Source: Natronospirales bacterium (GTDB lineage Bacteria > Pseudomonadota > Gammaproteobacteria > Natronospirales > REEB76). From it: DNA of 64,000 bases. The notes below the pieces were generated by a model that searched no databases, was not told where the DNA came from, and saw nothing but the letters and a program-made list of their open reading frames with translations. Below are positions 1-7,833 of this stretch, one piece after another. A program made the translations under genes and the position numbers. The DNA is taken from assembly GCA_021792635.1 (NCBI GenBank), contig JAJYUH010000012.1, positions 1-64,000 on the forward strand, given 5' to 3'. How positions within the stretch are numbered: position 1 is the first letter of the stretch; each line of letters opens with the position of its first letter.

Positions 1-65
1 CGTCGCGTGACTTTGCGGTACTGTTCAAACCCCACTTCCGCAAATGTCGCTTGTCTCTCGCGCAT
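1..65 (-). mobile_element. IS5-family transposase, N-terminal fragment cut by window edge
   Basis: Reading leftwards from ATG at 65 (another ATG at 68) the peptide contains ATFAEVGFEQYRKVTRR, the typical opening of IS5-family DDE transposases. A GAGGAG ribosome-binding site (72-77, minus strand) lies at suitable distance and favours the ATG at 65. Only about 21 residues are inside the window, so the catalytic residues cannot be seen. The assignment rests on this N-terminal pattern plus the inverted-repeat-like end at 108-127. Confidence 0.6.
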
Positions 66-107
66 CATCGTCTCCTCAGAACGAAAATGGATGTACGCTA
101 TGACAAC

Positions 108-131
108 GGGAATAAATCAGAGTTTCCTTAA
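108..131 (-). mobile_element. Probable terminal inverted repeat and target site of the IS5-family element
   Basis: On the minus strand 127-108 reads GGAAACTCTGATTTATTCCC, which resembles IS5-type termini. It is directly followed outwards by TTAA (128-131), the kind of short AT-rich target that IS5-group elements duplicate. The IS would extend left out of the window. The matching right end and the second TTAA copy are not visible, so the boundary is inferred. Confidence 0.45.
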
Positions 132-189
132 ATCAATGGGCCAGGTTCGCTCACTGAACCCCAACCCGCCGCCCAGGATGCACCGCGCG

Positions 190-1038
190 TCAGGCTCCCG
201 GTTTTGGCGCTGCCGCTGGCAAGGGATAGATAGATTGCGGCCATGGGATCGGGTGCCGCTGCTGCAGCTTCACGATGGCAGCCAGCGGCACCAGCGCCAC
301 GTGCCGGGCGGCGAGTCGGGGAAGCTCCGCCTCCAGCACGCTCAGGGTCGCCGGTCGGGGATGACCGATGGCGATGGCAAAGCCCTTGTCGCGCGCGATG
401 TCCAGCAGCCGGTTGAACTGGAACCTGACCGCCCGGGGTGTATTCACGTCATCCAGGAATACGTCGCGGCGCGCCGCCGGCACGCCATTTTCCAGTGCGA
501 TCTGGTAGGCGATGCTATCGGCGGTCGTGTAGCTGTCTATATAGAAGAGATGCCCGATGTGATGCAGTGTCTGCATGACCCAGGCGAGATCACCGGGGTG
601 CATGCTGATGAGGCTGCCTTCATGGTTGTTGACGCCCACCCGGTAGGGAATGGACGCCACATCGTCGCGCACCGTGTCCTGGATCTGCCGTCTGGTCATA
701 TCCAGCGTGATACCGCCGGGACCGAGGGGCGCGTCATCAATGGCTTGCATGGGCAGGTGCAGCAGCACTTCCTTGCCGCGCGCATGGGCAAGGTCCGCGA
801 TACGCACCGCAAAAGGCGTATGCGGCAGAATGGCGCAGGCCACCGGACCCGGCAGATCCACTGCGCGCCGGTCTTCCTCCAGGGTATTGCCCAAATCATC
901 AATGATGATGGCGATGACGGGATGCCGCACCGCTGCCGCCGACACGGCGCGCGGCAGGAAGCCGCACACCGCGAGCAGCGCCGATAACAGCGCCGCGGCT
1001 GTCCGCCTGCGTTGCCGCCACGCGTCGCGCGGTATCAT
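190..1038 (-). CDS. yibQ: Divergent polysaccharide deacetylase family protein (YibQ)
   Basis: The 282-residue protein has a basic N-terminus and hydrophobic signal segment (about 12-35). The fold of divergent polysaccharide deacetylases follows: IAIIIDDLG at 42-50, LLHLPMQ near 92-98, GVNNHEGS near 135-142 and a late AIGHPRP motif. It is probably a periplasmic or envelope protein; its substrate is not established and activity should not be assumed. The start codon overlaps the ctpA stop by 4 bases (ATGA), so it is translationally coupled to ctpA. The order envC-ctpA-yibQ is typical of non-enteric gammaproteobacteria. The IS5-like element begins about 60 bases downstream. Confidence 0.9.
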   Translation of the reverse strand: MIPRDAWRQRRRTAAALLSALLAVCGFLPRAVSAAAVRHPVIAIIIDDLGNTLEEDRRAVDLPGPVACAILPHTPFAVRIADLAHARGKEVLLHLPMQAIDDAPLGPGGITLDMTRRQIQDTVRDDVASIPYRVGVNNHEGSLISMHPGDLAWVMQTLHHIGHLFYIDSYTTADSIAYQIALENGVPAARRDVFLDDVNTPRAVRFQFNRLLDIARDKGFAIAIGHPRPATLSVLEAELPRLAARHVALVPLAAIVKLQQRHPIPWPQSIYPLPAAAPKPGA

Positions 1039-2357
1039 CCCGACCCGTCGCTACTTGCCAGGCTCAGGCCCTTGAGAATATTCAGGGCCTCATAGAGCTG
1101 AAAATCCTGCGACGCCAATTGATCGCCGGCCTTGACATCCGACGACGCTTCCGGTGTGGGCGCCGTGTTGCCGAGATGGCCTGCCAGATTGGCTTCCCTG
1201 ATGGTTGCGCCGGCTGTATTCGCCACGCTTACGTTGAAAGCCGGCACCACGATATCCGGCTTGATGCCTTCCGCCTGGATGGAATGCCCCGAAGGCGTGT
1301 AATACAAGGAGGTGGTGAGCTTGATGGCGGCGCCCTGCGGCAGCGGAATCACGGTCTGCACCGACCCCTTGCCGAAAGTCTGGGTGCCCAGGATGAGCGC
1401 ACGGTGATTGTCCTGGAGTGCACCGGCGGTGATTTCCGCCGCCGAGGCGGTACCGCCGTTTACCAGCACCACCATGGGCGCATCGGCGAGTATGTCCCCC
1501 GGCGTGGCGCGGCGCACAAAATTGGAATCCGGCGCGCGGCCTTTCGCCGAGACAATGATGCCGCTGTTCAGAAACGCGTCGGACACTTCCACCGCCGCAT
1601 CCACCAGGCCGCCGGGGTTGTTGCGCAAGTCCAATATCAGGCCCTTGAGTGCGCCGTGGTTCTCCTTGATCAGGGTTTTCACCGCCTTTACCACCCCGTT
1701 GCCCGTGTCTCCGCTGAACTGACTGATGCGCACGTAACCGTAGCCCGGCTCCAGCAGGCGGCTGCGCACGCTGGCCACATGGACTTCAGAACGTGTGAGC
1801 CTGAAATCCAGCGGCTTGTTCACACCGCGGCGCAGAATGGTCAGTGTCACGCCGGTACCGGGTGCGCCGCGCATGAGCGCCACCGCGTCATCCAGGCTCA
1901 TGCCGTCGAGGGCGGTGCCGTTCACGCGCACGATGACGTCGCCGGCCTGGATGCCGGCCCGGGCGGCGGGGGTGCCATCTATCGGGGATATCACCACCAC
2001 GGCGCCGTTCTGCTGCGTGACTTCGAGTCCCAGACCGCCGAATTGCCCCGTGGTCAGGGTCTGCATTTGCAGATAATCGGCCTTATCCAGAAAGGCGGAA
2101 TGGGGATCCAAGCCCGCGAGCATTCCGCCAATGGCGTTGTCGATGAGCGTCTTGTCGCTCACCGGCTGCACATAGTCTTCCTTGACAAGCTGCATCACAT
2201 CCGCCAGCAGCCGTACTTGCTGCCAGGGCAAGCGGGATTGCGGCTGCGTAGCGGGAGTGGGGGGGGCAGCGGCAAAGACGGGCGCCGGTGCGGCGAGAGC
2301 GATTCCCAGTGCGAAACCGATCACCCTCACGACTGACTTGCGGAACACGCTGGACAT
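1035..2357 (-). CDS. ctpA: S41 carboxyl-terminal processing protease (CtpA)
   Basis: This 440-residue periplasmic serine protease has a signal peptide (about 1-30), a PDZ domain (about 105-180, with GLGLEVTQQNG and GIQAGDVIVRVNG) and an S41 catalytic core. The Ser-Lys dyad is visible: Ser305 in GGTASAAEI and Lys330 in TFGKGSVQT. NNPGG near 246-250 is the expected S41 motif. CtpA-type proteases cut exported proteins and control peptidoglycan hydrolases, which fits its place between envC and yibQ. The length is normal for the short bacterial CtpA class. The C-terminal tail is low-complexity and Ala/Ser-rich. Confidence 0.95.
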   Translation of the reverse strand: MSSVFRKSVVRVIGFALGIALAAPAPVFAAAPPTPATQPQSRLPWQQVRLLADVMQLVKEDYVQPVSDKTLIDNAIGGMLAGLDPHSAFLDKADYLQMQTLTTGQFGGLGLEVTQQNGAVVVISPIDGTPAARAGIQAGDVIVRVNGTALDGMSLDDAVALMRGAPGTGVTLTILRRGVNKPLDFRLTRSEVHVASVRSRLLEPGYGYVRISQFSGDTGNGVVKAVKTLIKENHGALKGLILDLRNNPGGLVDAAVEVSDAFLNSGIIVSAKGRAPDSNFVRRATPGDILADAPMVVLVNGGTASAAEITAGALQDNHRALILGTQTFGKGSVQTVIPLPQGAAIKLTTSLYYTPSGHSIQAEGIKPDIVVPAFNVSVANTAGATIREANLAGHLGNTAPTPEASSDVKAGDQLASQDFQLYEALNILKGLSLASSDGSG

Positions 2358-2420
2358 GGGAAATATTCTCCGGCTGCGAACAGCCTGCTGAAGTACGCAA
2401 TCAAGATAACACAGCGGCGC

Positions 2421-3587
2421 TTAGCCGCGTGGCAGACGGCCGCTACACCACTCGCGCGGATTGAGCGCCACGTTGCGATGGCGTATTTCAAAATACAGCG
2501 CGGGCTTGTTCTGGCCGCCGCTGTCTCCCAGGGTGGCGATGGTCTCGCCGGCCTGCACCCAGTCTCCCACGTGCACGTACACGCTTTGGTTGTGCGCGTA
2601 GATGCTCATGTACCCGTCACCATGATCAATAATCACCAGCAGGCCGAAATGCGGCAGCCAGTCCGCGAATACCACGCGTCCATAGGACACGGCGCGCACC
2701 GGCGTGCCCTGCGGCGCGGCGATGAGATCGCCCTGGGCATGCAGGCGGCCGTCCGCCAGCGGTTCACCGAAGTACTGGATCACCCGGCCCAGCACCGGCC
2801 AGGGCAGACGCCCGCGCAACCTGGCGAAGCGCTGATGTTTTGTCAGATCCGCGGGGATATCCGCCAATGCCCGCTGCAGATTCGCCAGCAGATCTTCAAT
2901 GGAACGCGCATTGCGCTGCATGCGCACGAGCTGCTCGCCGCGGTTATGGATATTAACGTCTAGTTTCGCAAGCAATCGCCTGCGCGCGGCGCGTGTCCGC
3001 TGCAGGCCGGCGAGTGCCCGGGCACGCTGATCACGCAGGCTGGTAAGTCTGTTCACCTGCCGTTCGACCCGTGCGTTGATTCTGGCGAGGGCATCAAGTT
3101 TGTTGCGTACCACCCGGATACGCGCCGCCCGCGCCTTGTTGAAATAGCTGTAATAGGTCAGCAACCGGCTGATGGTGGCGGGGTCCTGGGCATTCAACAG
3201 CAACTGCAGTTGCGAATCCCGGCCTTGCATGTAGGCGGCGCGGATCTGTTGCGCCAGCGCCGCCTTCTGCGCATCCAGCGCCGCCTGCTTCTGCATCTGC
3301 CGGCGATGTAATGCATCGAGTTTTGATTGCGCCTGCGTCACCGAACGATCCAGGTCGTGCAAATTCTCGGCCAGTTGTGCGATCCCCCGCTCATTCTTGC
3401 GCAACTGCAACTGCAGCTTGCTGCGCCGCTGCACGTCGCGATCCATACGCGCCTGCACTTCGGCGATACGTGCGCGCAGCAGCTTGAGTTCCGCCTGTTT
3501 GACCGCCGCAGTGTCAGCGGCGGCGCGGAGCGCGCCGCCCAGCAAAAGAAACGCGCACAGCACCGCAACGATGCGTGCGCGCGTCAT
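2421..3587 (-). CDS. envC: Murein hydrolase activator EnvC
   Basis: From ATG at 3587 the 388-residue protein has a signal peptide (about 1-24), a long coiled coil rich in Lys, Arg, Gln and Leu (about 25-235) and a C-terminal LytM/M23 domain. The LytM domain is degenerate: the HxH position before FEIR reads ALYFEIR, so the zinc site is incomplete. This is the hallmark of EnvC, which activates amidases and does not cut peptidoglycan itself. The frame stays open to 3812, but the extra 75 residues are Pro-rich, have no signal sequence and would overlap yibN, so the internal start is preferred. The gene lies 63 bases upstream of ctpA. Confidence 0.92.
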   Translation of the reverse strand: MTRARIVAVLCAFLLLGGALRAAADTAAVKQAELKLLRARIAEVQARMDRDVQRRSKLQLQLRKNERGIAQLAENLHDLDRSVTQAQSKLDALHRRQMQKQAALDAQKAALAQQIRAAYMQGRDSQLQLLLNAQDPATISRLLTYYSYFNKARAARIRVVRNKLDALARINARVERQVNRLTSLRDQRARALAGLQRTRAARRRLLAKLDVNIHNRGEQLVRMQRNARSIEDLLANLQRALADIPADLTKHQRFARLRGRLPWPVLGRVIQYFGEPLADGRLHAQGDLIAAPQGTPVRAVSYGRVVFADWLPHFGLLVIIDHGDGYMSIYAHNQSVYVHVGDWVQAGETIATLGDSGGQNKPALYFEIRHRNVALNPREWCSGRLPRG

Positions 3588-3779
3588 GGTCTGCGGCGGG
3601 GCGCAAGGCACCGCGTCCGGTGATGGATAAGGCGGAAGGCCTGCCTTAAGCGGGCGGTCATGGCTGGTTTCCGGCACGGGATACGCGGCCATTCTAGGGG
3701 ATTCCCCCGGCTCCTCAAAGGCTGGCGCAGCAAGCTGATATACTACGCGCCCCTTAACACGTGATTCTGTGCATAATCC

Positions 3780-4202
3780 ATGCTGCACCTGCTTGAATTC
3801 ACCCATCACCATCCCTATCTCATTGCCGCCGCCGCCGCCATCATCCTGCTCATCATCGGTGATGAGTTGCTGCGGCGCCTGCGCAAGTACCAGGAGGTGG
3901 CGCCGGCGCAGGGTGTGCTTCTTATAAACAAGGGTGCCACGGTATTGGACATCCGGTCAGCCAAGGAATTCGGCGACGGCCATGTGATCGGTGCGCGCAA
4001 TATTCCCGCAGCGGAGCTCGGCAGTCGCGTGGCGGAATTGGATAAATTCAAGGAGCAGCCGCTGATCATTTATTGCGACAGCGGGCAGACGAGCCACGGC
4101 GCAGCCGGCGTCCTGATCAAGCATGGCTTCAGGAATGTGCATACGCTGAAAGGCGGTATCCGGGCCTGGCGGAGCGAGCGCTTTCCGCTGGAGCGGGATT
4201 AG
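3780..4202 (+). CDS. yibN: Membrane-anchored rhodanese-like protein (YibN)
   Basis: The 140-residue protein has a His-rich start, one transmembrane helix (about 13-27) and a single rhodanese domain. The active-site loop is IIYCDSGQTS with the catalytic Cys at 99, so sulfurtransferase chemistry is possible. It heads the conserved yibN-grxC-secB-gpsA series (gaps of 19, 27 and 15 bases), suggesting one operon. A TATACT hexamer at 3739-3744 could be its -10 box, but no convincing -35 was found. In enterics gpmI lies between envC and yibN; it is absent here. Confidence 0.9.
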   Translation: MLHLLEFTHHHPYLIAAAAAIILLIIGDELLRRLRKYQEVAPAQGVLLINKGATVLDIRSAKEFGDGHVIGARNIPAAELGSRVAELDKFKEQPLIIYCDSGQTSHGAAGVLIKHGFRNVHTLKGGIRAWRSERFPLERD

Positions 4203-4221
4203 ATTTGCGAGGAACCAAGAC

Positions 4222-4476
4222 ATGAAGCCTGTCGTCATCTACAGCACACGCGTGTGCCCGTATTGCATGCGCGCCAAGGCGTTGTTGCAATCCAAGCGGG
4301 TACCCTATACCGAATTCCTCGTAGATGCGGATCCCGCCAAACGCGAGGAAATGGAGCAGAAAAGCAATCAGCGCAGCGTGCCGCAGATTTTCATCGGCGA
4401 ACGCCACGTGGGCGGCTGCGACGAGCTTTATGCTCTCAACCGCAAAGGCGAGCTGGACACGCTGCTCACCGGTTAA
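4222..4476 (+). CDS. grxC: Glutaredoxin 3 (GrxC)
   Basis: This small cytosolic thiol-disulfide oxidoreductase has 84 residues. The redox motif CPYC is at 12-15, with the cis-Pro segment SVPQIFIG and the glutathione-binding GGCDEL further on, all as in class I glutaredoxins. It would reduce protein disulfides and mixed disulfides using glutathione. It sits 19 bases after yibN and 27 before secB, in the order seen across gammaproteobacteria. The length matches the family. Confidence 0.96.
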   Translation: MKPVVIYSTRVCPYCMRAKALLQSKRVPYTEFLVDADPAKREEMEQKSNQRSVPQIFIGERHVGGCDELYALNRKGELDTLLTG

Positions 4477-4503
4477 ATTCATTCAACGTTTCAAGGAAAC
4501 ATC

Positions 4504-4998
4504 ATGGCTGACACTCCCTCATCCACATCTGTCACCCCGGGCAACGGCCAGGCCGGCGGCAAGCAGGTGCTGCTGCAACGCATCTATATCAGGGACTGCT
4601 CTTTCGAATCGCCGCGCGCGCCGGCGGTATTCGCTTCACAGTTCAGCCCCGAGGTGCAGGTAAATATGCGCAGCGACATCAACAAACTCGGGGAGGATAA
4701 CTTCGAGGTGGTGCTCACTGTCACGATCGAAGCGCAGGCCGAAAGCCGCAGCATTTTCCTGGTGGAAATCCACCAGGCGGGCCTGTTCACCATCAGCGGC
4801 TTCACGGAAGCGGAATTGGGTGCGGTGCTTGGCAGCTATTGCCCCAACATCCTGTTCCCTTACGCGCGGGAGGCGGTGGCGGACCTGGTGCAGAAGGGCG
4901 GCATGCCGGCGCTGCTGTTGCAGCCGGTGAATTTCGACGCCATCTATATGCAGAGTACCGCTCAGACGGCCGCCGCGGACGGCGCGGTACAGGCCTGA
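4504..4998 (+). CDS. secB: Protein-export chaperone SecB
   Basis: The 164-residue cytosolic chaperone keeps preproteins unfolded and hands them to SecA. Family signatures are visible: QRIYIRDCSFESPRAP near the N-terminus, the strand VVLTVTIEAQAE, and SYCPNILFPYAREAVADLV, then the GGMPALLLQPVNFDAIY tail. The N-terminus (Ser/Thr/Gly-rich) is a little longer than in E. coli. It lies inside the yibN-grxC-secB-gpsA operon, 15 bases before gpsA. Confidence 0.97.
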   Translation: MADTPSSTSVTPGNGQAGGKQVLLQRIYIRDCSFESPRAPAVFASQFSPEVQVNMRSDINKLGEDNFEVVLTVTIEAQAESRSIFLVEIHQAGLFTISGFTEAELGAVLGSYCPNILFPYAREAVADLVQKGGMPALLLQPVNFDAIYMQSTAQTAAADGAVQA

Positions 4999-5013
4999 GT
5001 CTTTCGCCCGGCC

Positions 5014-6015
5014 ATGGCCGTTCCGGCTCCCATCGGCATTCTCGGCGCCGGCTCCTGGGGGACGGCGCTCGCCATCCTGTTTGCGCGCAACGGCCGCGGG
5101 GTGCGGCTATGGTCGGTGGAGGCGAAGGAACTCATACCGCTCGCGGGCGAACGTGAGAACCGCCAGTATCTGCCGGGAATGCGATTCCCCGAGCAGCTTG
5201 CCATCGAACCGCAACTGCAGGTACTCACCGCCGCTGTCAGTGACGTGCTGGTGGCAGTGCCGAGCCATGGTTTTCGCGCTACCCTGCAACAGCTCGCCGC
5301 ATGTGCACCCGGGAACCTGCGTCTCGTCTGGGCCACCAAAGGCTTCGAGCATGACAGCGGCAAACTGCTGCACCAGGTGGCGCGCGAAGTTCTGGGCGAA
5401 CAGGTGCCGCTGGCGGTGATTTCCGGTCCCACCTTCGCGCGCGAAGTGGCGGCGGGCCTGCCCACGGCCGTGACCGTGGCATCTACGCATGCGGATTTTG
5501 CACGCGACTTGGCGCAAAGCCTGCACAGCCCGTGGTTCCGCGCCTACACTTCCAGCGACATGGCCGGCGTGGAAACGGGCGGCGCGGTAAAGAACATCAT
5601 CGCCATCGGCTGCGGCATCAGCGACGGTCTGAAATTCGGCGCCAATGCGCGCGCCGCACTTATTACCCGCGGCCTGGTGGAAATCACGCGTCTCGGCCTG
5701 GCCCTCGGCGCCCATGCCGAGACTTTCCAGGGGCTCGCCGGCCTGGGCGATCTGGTGCTCACCTGCACCGACGACCAGTCGCGTAACCGGCGTCTGGGTC
5801 TCGCCCTCGCCGCCGGCCGCGACGTGAAACGCATCGAGCGTGACATCGGCCAAGTCGTGGAAGGAGTGTACGCCGCCGAGGCGGTGTATAAGCTGGCGCA
5901 CCGGCTCGGCGTGGAAATACCGATCACCGAGCAGATCTACCGCATTCTCTATGCGGGGCTGAGCCCGCGCACCGCGGTGGAAGCCCTCATGACGCGCAAC
6001 CTCAAAGCGGAATGA
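5014..6015 (+). CDS. gpsA: NAD(P)-dependent glycerol-3-phosphate dehydrogenase
   Basis: This 333-residue cytosolic enzyme reduces dihydroxyacetone phosphate to sn-glycerol 3-phosphate for phospholipid synthesis. The N-terminal Rossmann motif is GAGSWG (11-16). The substrate-domain signatures GPTFAREVAAGLPTAV, the VKNIIAIGCGISDGL segment with its catalytic Lys, and GLAGLGDLVLTC are all intact. It ends the yibN-grxC-secB-gpsA operon and converges on trmL with 54 bases between. No clear terminator hairpin was seen in that gap. Confidence 0.97.
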   Translation: MAVPAPIGILGAGSWGTALAILFARNGRGVRLWSVEAKELIPLAGERENRQYLPGMRFPEQLAIEPQLQVLTAAVSDVLVAVPSHGFRATLQQLAACAPGNLRLVWATKGFEHDSGKLLHQVAREVLGEQVPLAVISGPTFAREVAAGLPTAVTVASTHADFARDLAQSLHSPWFRAYTSSDMAGVETGGAVKNIIAIGCGISDGLKFGANARAALITRGLVEITRLGLALGAHAETFQGLAGLGDLVLTCTDDQSRNRRLGLALAAGRDVKRIERDIGQVVEGVYAAEAVYKLAHRLGVEIPITEQIYRILYAGLSPRTAVEALMTRNLKAE

Positions 6016-6069
6016 TTCTGCGCGCGTGAACTACGGCGGTGCAACCTCCGCGCGTTGCGCCTGAACGCC

Positions 6070-6534
6070 TCAATCGCCTCCTGCAAACCCAAGCTGCCGC
6101 CAGGCTTCGTACACGATCACCGCCACGGCGTTGGAAAGGTTGAGGCTGCGATTACCGGGTCGCATCGGGATACGCAGTACCTGCTCCGGCGGCAAGCCAG
6201 CCAGCAGCGCTTGCGGCAGGCCACGGGTCTCGGGGCCGAACAGAAATCCGTCGCCGGGCTGGAACTGCACTTCCGCATAGCCATGCCGGCCGCGGGTGGA
6301 AACAGCGAATAATCGCGCCGGCGCCGTCTCTTTTATAAAGGCATCGAAGTCGGTGTGCTCGTACACGCATGCCATATCACGGTAATCAAGGCCGGCACGT
6401 TTCACCCGGGTTTCGGTAATCTCGAATCCCAGCGGATGGATGAGGTGCAGCCGAGCACCCGCATTGGCGCACAGGCGTATGATATTGCCGGTATTCGGCG
6501 GGATTTCCGGCTGATAGAGGACCACATGCAGCAT
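6070..6534 (-). CDS. trmL: tRNA (cytidine(34)-2'-O)-methyltransferase TrmL
   Basis: The 154-residue protein is a minimal SPOUT-class enzyme that 2'-O-methylates the wobble base of certain tRNA-Leu species with S-adenosylmethionine. It shows the family opening [19 protein letters not shown], the middle segment [10 protein letters not shown] and the C-terminal knot motif [19 protein letters not shown]. The length is typical. It is a single gene that converges on gpsA and diverges from pyrD across about 108 bases. Confidence 0.96.
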   Translation of the reverse strand: MLHVVLYQPEIPPNTGNIIRLCANAGARLHLIHPLGFEITETRVKRAGLDYRDMACVYEHTDFDAFIKETAPARLFAVSTRGRHGYAEVQFQPGDGFLFGPETRGLPQALLAGLPPEQVLRIPMRPGNRSLNLSNAVAVIVYEAWRQLGFAGGD

Positions 6535-6642
6535 GCTTGAGCGTTTATTCCCTTGCGAAACAGGGGTACTCCTTATCCTAACCTGCTCTCATCACGCGGA
6601 GAAGGAAAGCAAGCGCGGGATATTTGATACGGGGATCGAGGC

Positions 6643-7617
6643 ATGACCGAACACAAGCTTCCCGAATCGCTGAAAACCGGCTTCTGCGACCTGGAATTCC
6701 GCTCGCCGCTGGTGCTGCTGTCGGGTTGCGTCGGCTTCGGCGAGGAATACACGCGTGTGGCCGGCTTTTCCAACCGCGACGTGGGTGCGGTGTGCCTCAA
6801 GGGCACGACGCTCAAGGCCCGGCTTGGTAACAAACCGCATCGTATCTTCGAGACGCCTGCGGGCATGCTCAACGCCATCGGCCTGCAGAACCCCGGCGTG
6901 GACCATGTGGTGAAGCATATCCTGCCGACGCTCGACTTTTCCGAAACGCATTTCATCGCCAATGTGTCCGGCTCCACGCTGGAGGAGTACGTGGAGGTCA
7001 CACGGCGTTTCGACGACTCCCCCATCAACGCCATCGAGATCAACATTTCCTGCCCCAATGTGCGGGAGGGCGGCGCGGCCTTCGGCAACAGCCCGGAAAT
7101 GTCAGCGCGGGTGGTGGCGGCCTGCCGCAAGGTGACCCAAAAACCCCTCATTACCAAGCTCTCCCCCAATCAGACCGATATCGCCGAGAACGCGCGCCGC
7201 TGCCTGGAGGCCGGCAGCGACGCATTCGCGGCCATTAACACCTTCACCGGCATGGCCATTGACGTGGAAACCCGCAAACCCGTCATCGGCAATGTGCAGG
7301 GCGGCCTGTCCGGTCCGGCCATCAAACCCATGGCGCTCCTCAAGGTGCTGCAGGTCTATCAGGTGGCCCGGCCCCACCAGGTGCCCATCATCGGACAGGG
7401 CGGCATCACCACCGCCCGTGATGCCCTGGAATTCCTCATGGCCGGGGCGAGCGCCGTAGGTGTCGGCACCGCGCTCTTCTACGATCCGCTGGTCTGCCGC
7501 AAAATCAATGCCGGTATCGCCGACTTTCTCGCCCGCCGGCGCATCCGGCGGGTGGAGGATTTGGTGGGCACACTGGATGCGGATACACTGCCATTGCCCC
7601 TGTGTGCGGCAGGATAA
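6643..7617 (+). CDS. pyrD: Dihydroorotate dehydrogenase, class 1 (1B-like) catalytic subunit
   Basis: This 324-residue flavoprotein TIM barrel oxidises dihydroorotate to orotate in pyrimidine synthesis. The active-site loop INISCPNVREGG carries the catalytic Cys of class 1 enzymes (class 2 uses Ser). FMN phosphate-binding segments GQGGITTARDALEF and GASAVGVGTALFYDP are intact. Class 1B normally needs the PyrK Fe-S/FAD partner, which is not in this window. Most gammaproteobacteria use the membrane-bound class 2 enzyme, so this is somewhat unusual. It stands alone between trmL and the pilus locus. Other class 1-like flavoproteins such as dihydropyrimidine dehydrogenase-type enzymes are a less likely alternative. 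Confidence 0.85.
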   Translation: MTEHKLPESLKTGFCDLEFRSPLVLLSGCVGFGEEYTRVAGFSNRDVGAVCLKGTTLKARLGNKPHRIFETPAGMLNAIGLQNPGVDHVVKHILPTLDFSETHFIANVSGSTLEEYVEVTRRFDDSPINAIEINISCPNVREGGAAFGNSPEMSARVVAACRKVTQKPLITKLSPNQTDIAENARRCLEAGSDAFAAINTFTGMAIDVETRKPVIGNVQGGLSGPAIKPMALLKVLQVYQVARPHQVPIIGQGGITTARDALEFLMAGASAVGVGTALFYDPLVCRKINAGIADFLARRRIRRVEDLVGTLDADTLPLPLCAAG

Positions 7618-7688
7618 TCACGCACGCCGGCACGCCCATTGCGTGGCGGATGTGTCTGCACGGCGAGTCGAAGACCGGCATCATGCGA

Positions 7689-7717
7689 TTTACTTGTTAC
7701 ATATTCTTGGCTATGCT
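7689..7717 (+). promoter_or_regulatory. Candidate sigma70 promoter for the msh pilus locus
   Basis: TTTACT at 7689-7694 and TATGCT at 7712-7717 are separated by 17 bases, in the 216-base gap between pyrD and mshI. Each hexamer matches the consensus at four of six positions, so the call is tentative. It is the best-spaced pair seen upstream of the long + strand pilus cluster. Confidence 0.3.
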
Positions 7718-7820
7718 TCGCGCCGCCAGCCTACCAATCAGACCGGGCTCGCAATGGTGCTGCACAACCGGGCCGCCACCGCCAGTACCGGCCAGGGATA
7801 AATCCGTGTACTGTCCTGAC

Positions 7821-7826
7821 AGGAGG
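7821..7826 (+). promoter_or_regulatory. Strong ribosome-binding site that places the mshI start at a CTG
   Basis: A perfect AGGAGG lies at 7821-7826. The only in-frame codons at correct distance are CTG at 7834 (7-base gap) and CTG at 7837 (10-base gap); ATT at 7828 is too close. There is no nearby in-frame ATG, GTG or TTG. The site therefore decides the start of mshI. Confidence 0.7.
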
Positions 7827-7833
7827 AATTGCT

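Noticed and set aside
1119-2336. 405-residue + frame opposite ctpA
   Set aside because: Antisense shadow; His/Gly/Arg-rich with no domain.
7639-7833. Upstream ATG extension of mshI
   Set aside because: The extra residues are Cys/Arg/Ser-rich with no conservation pattern, and the ribosome-binding site lies well downstream.
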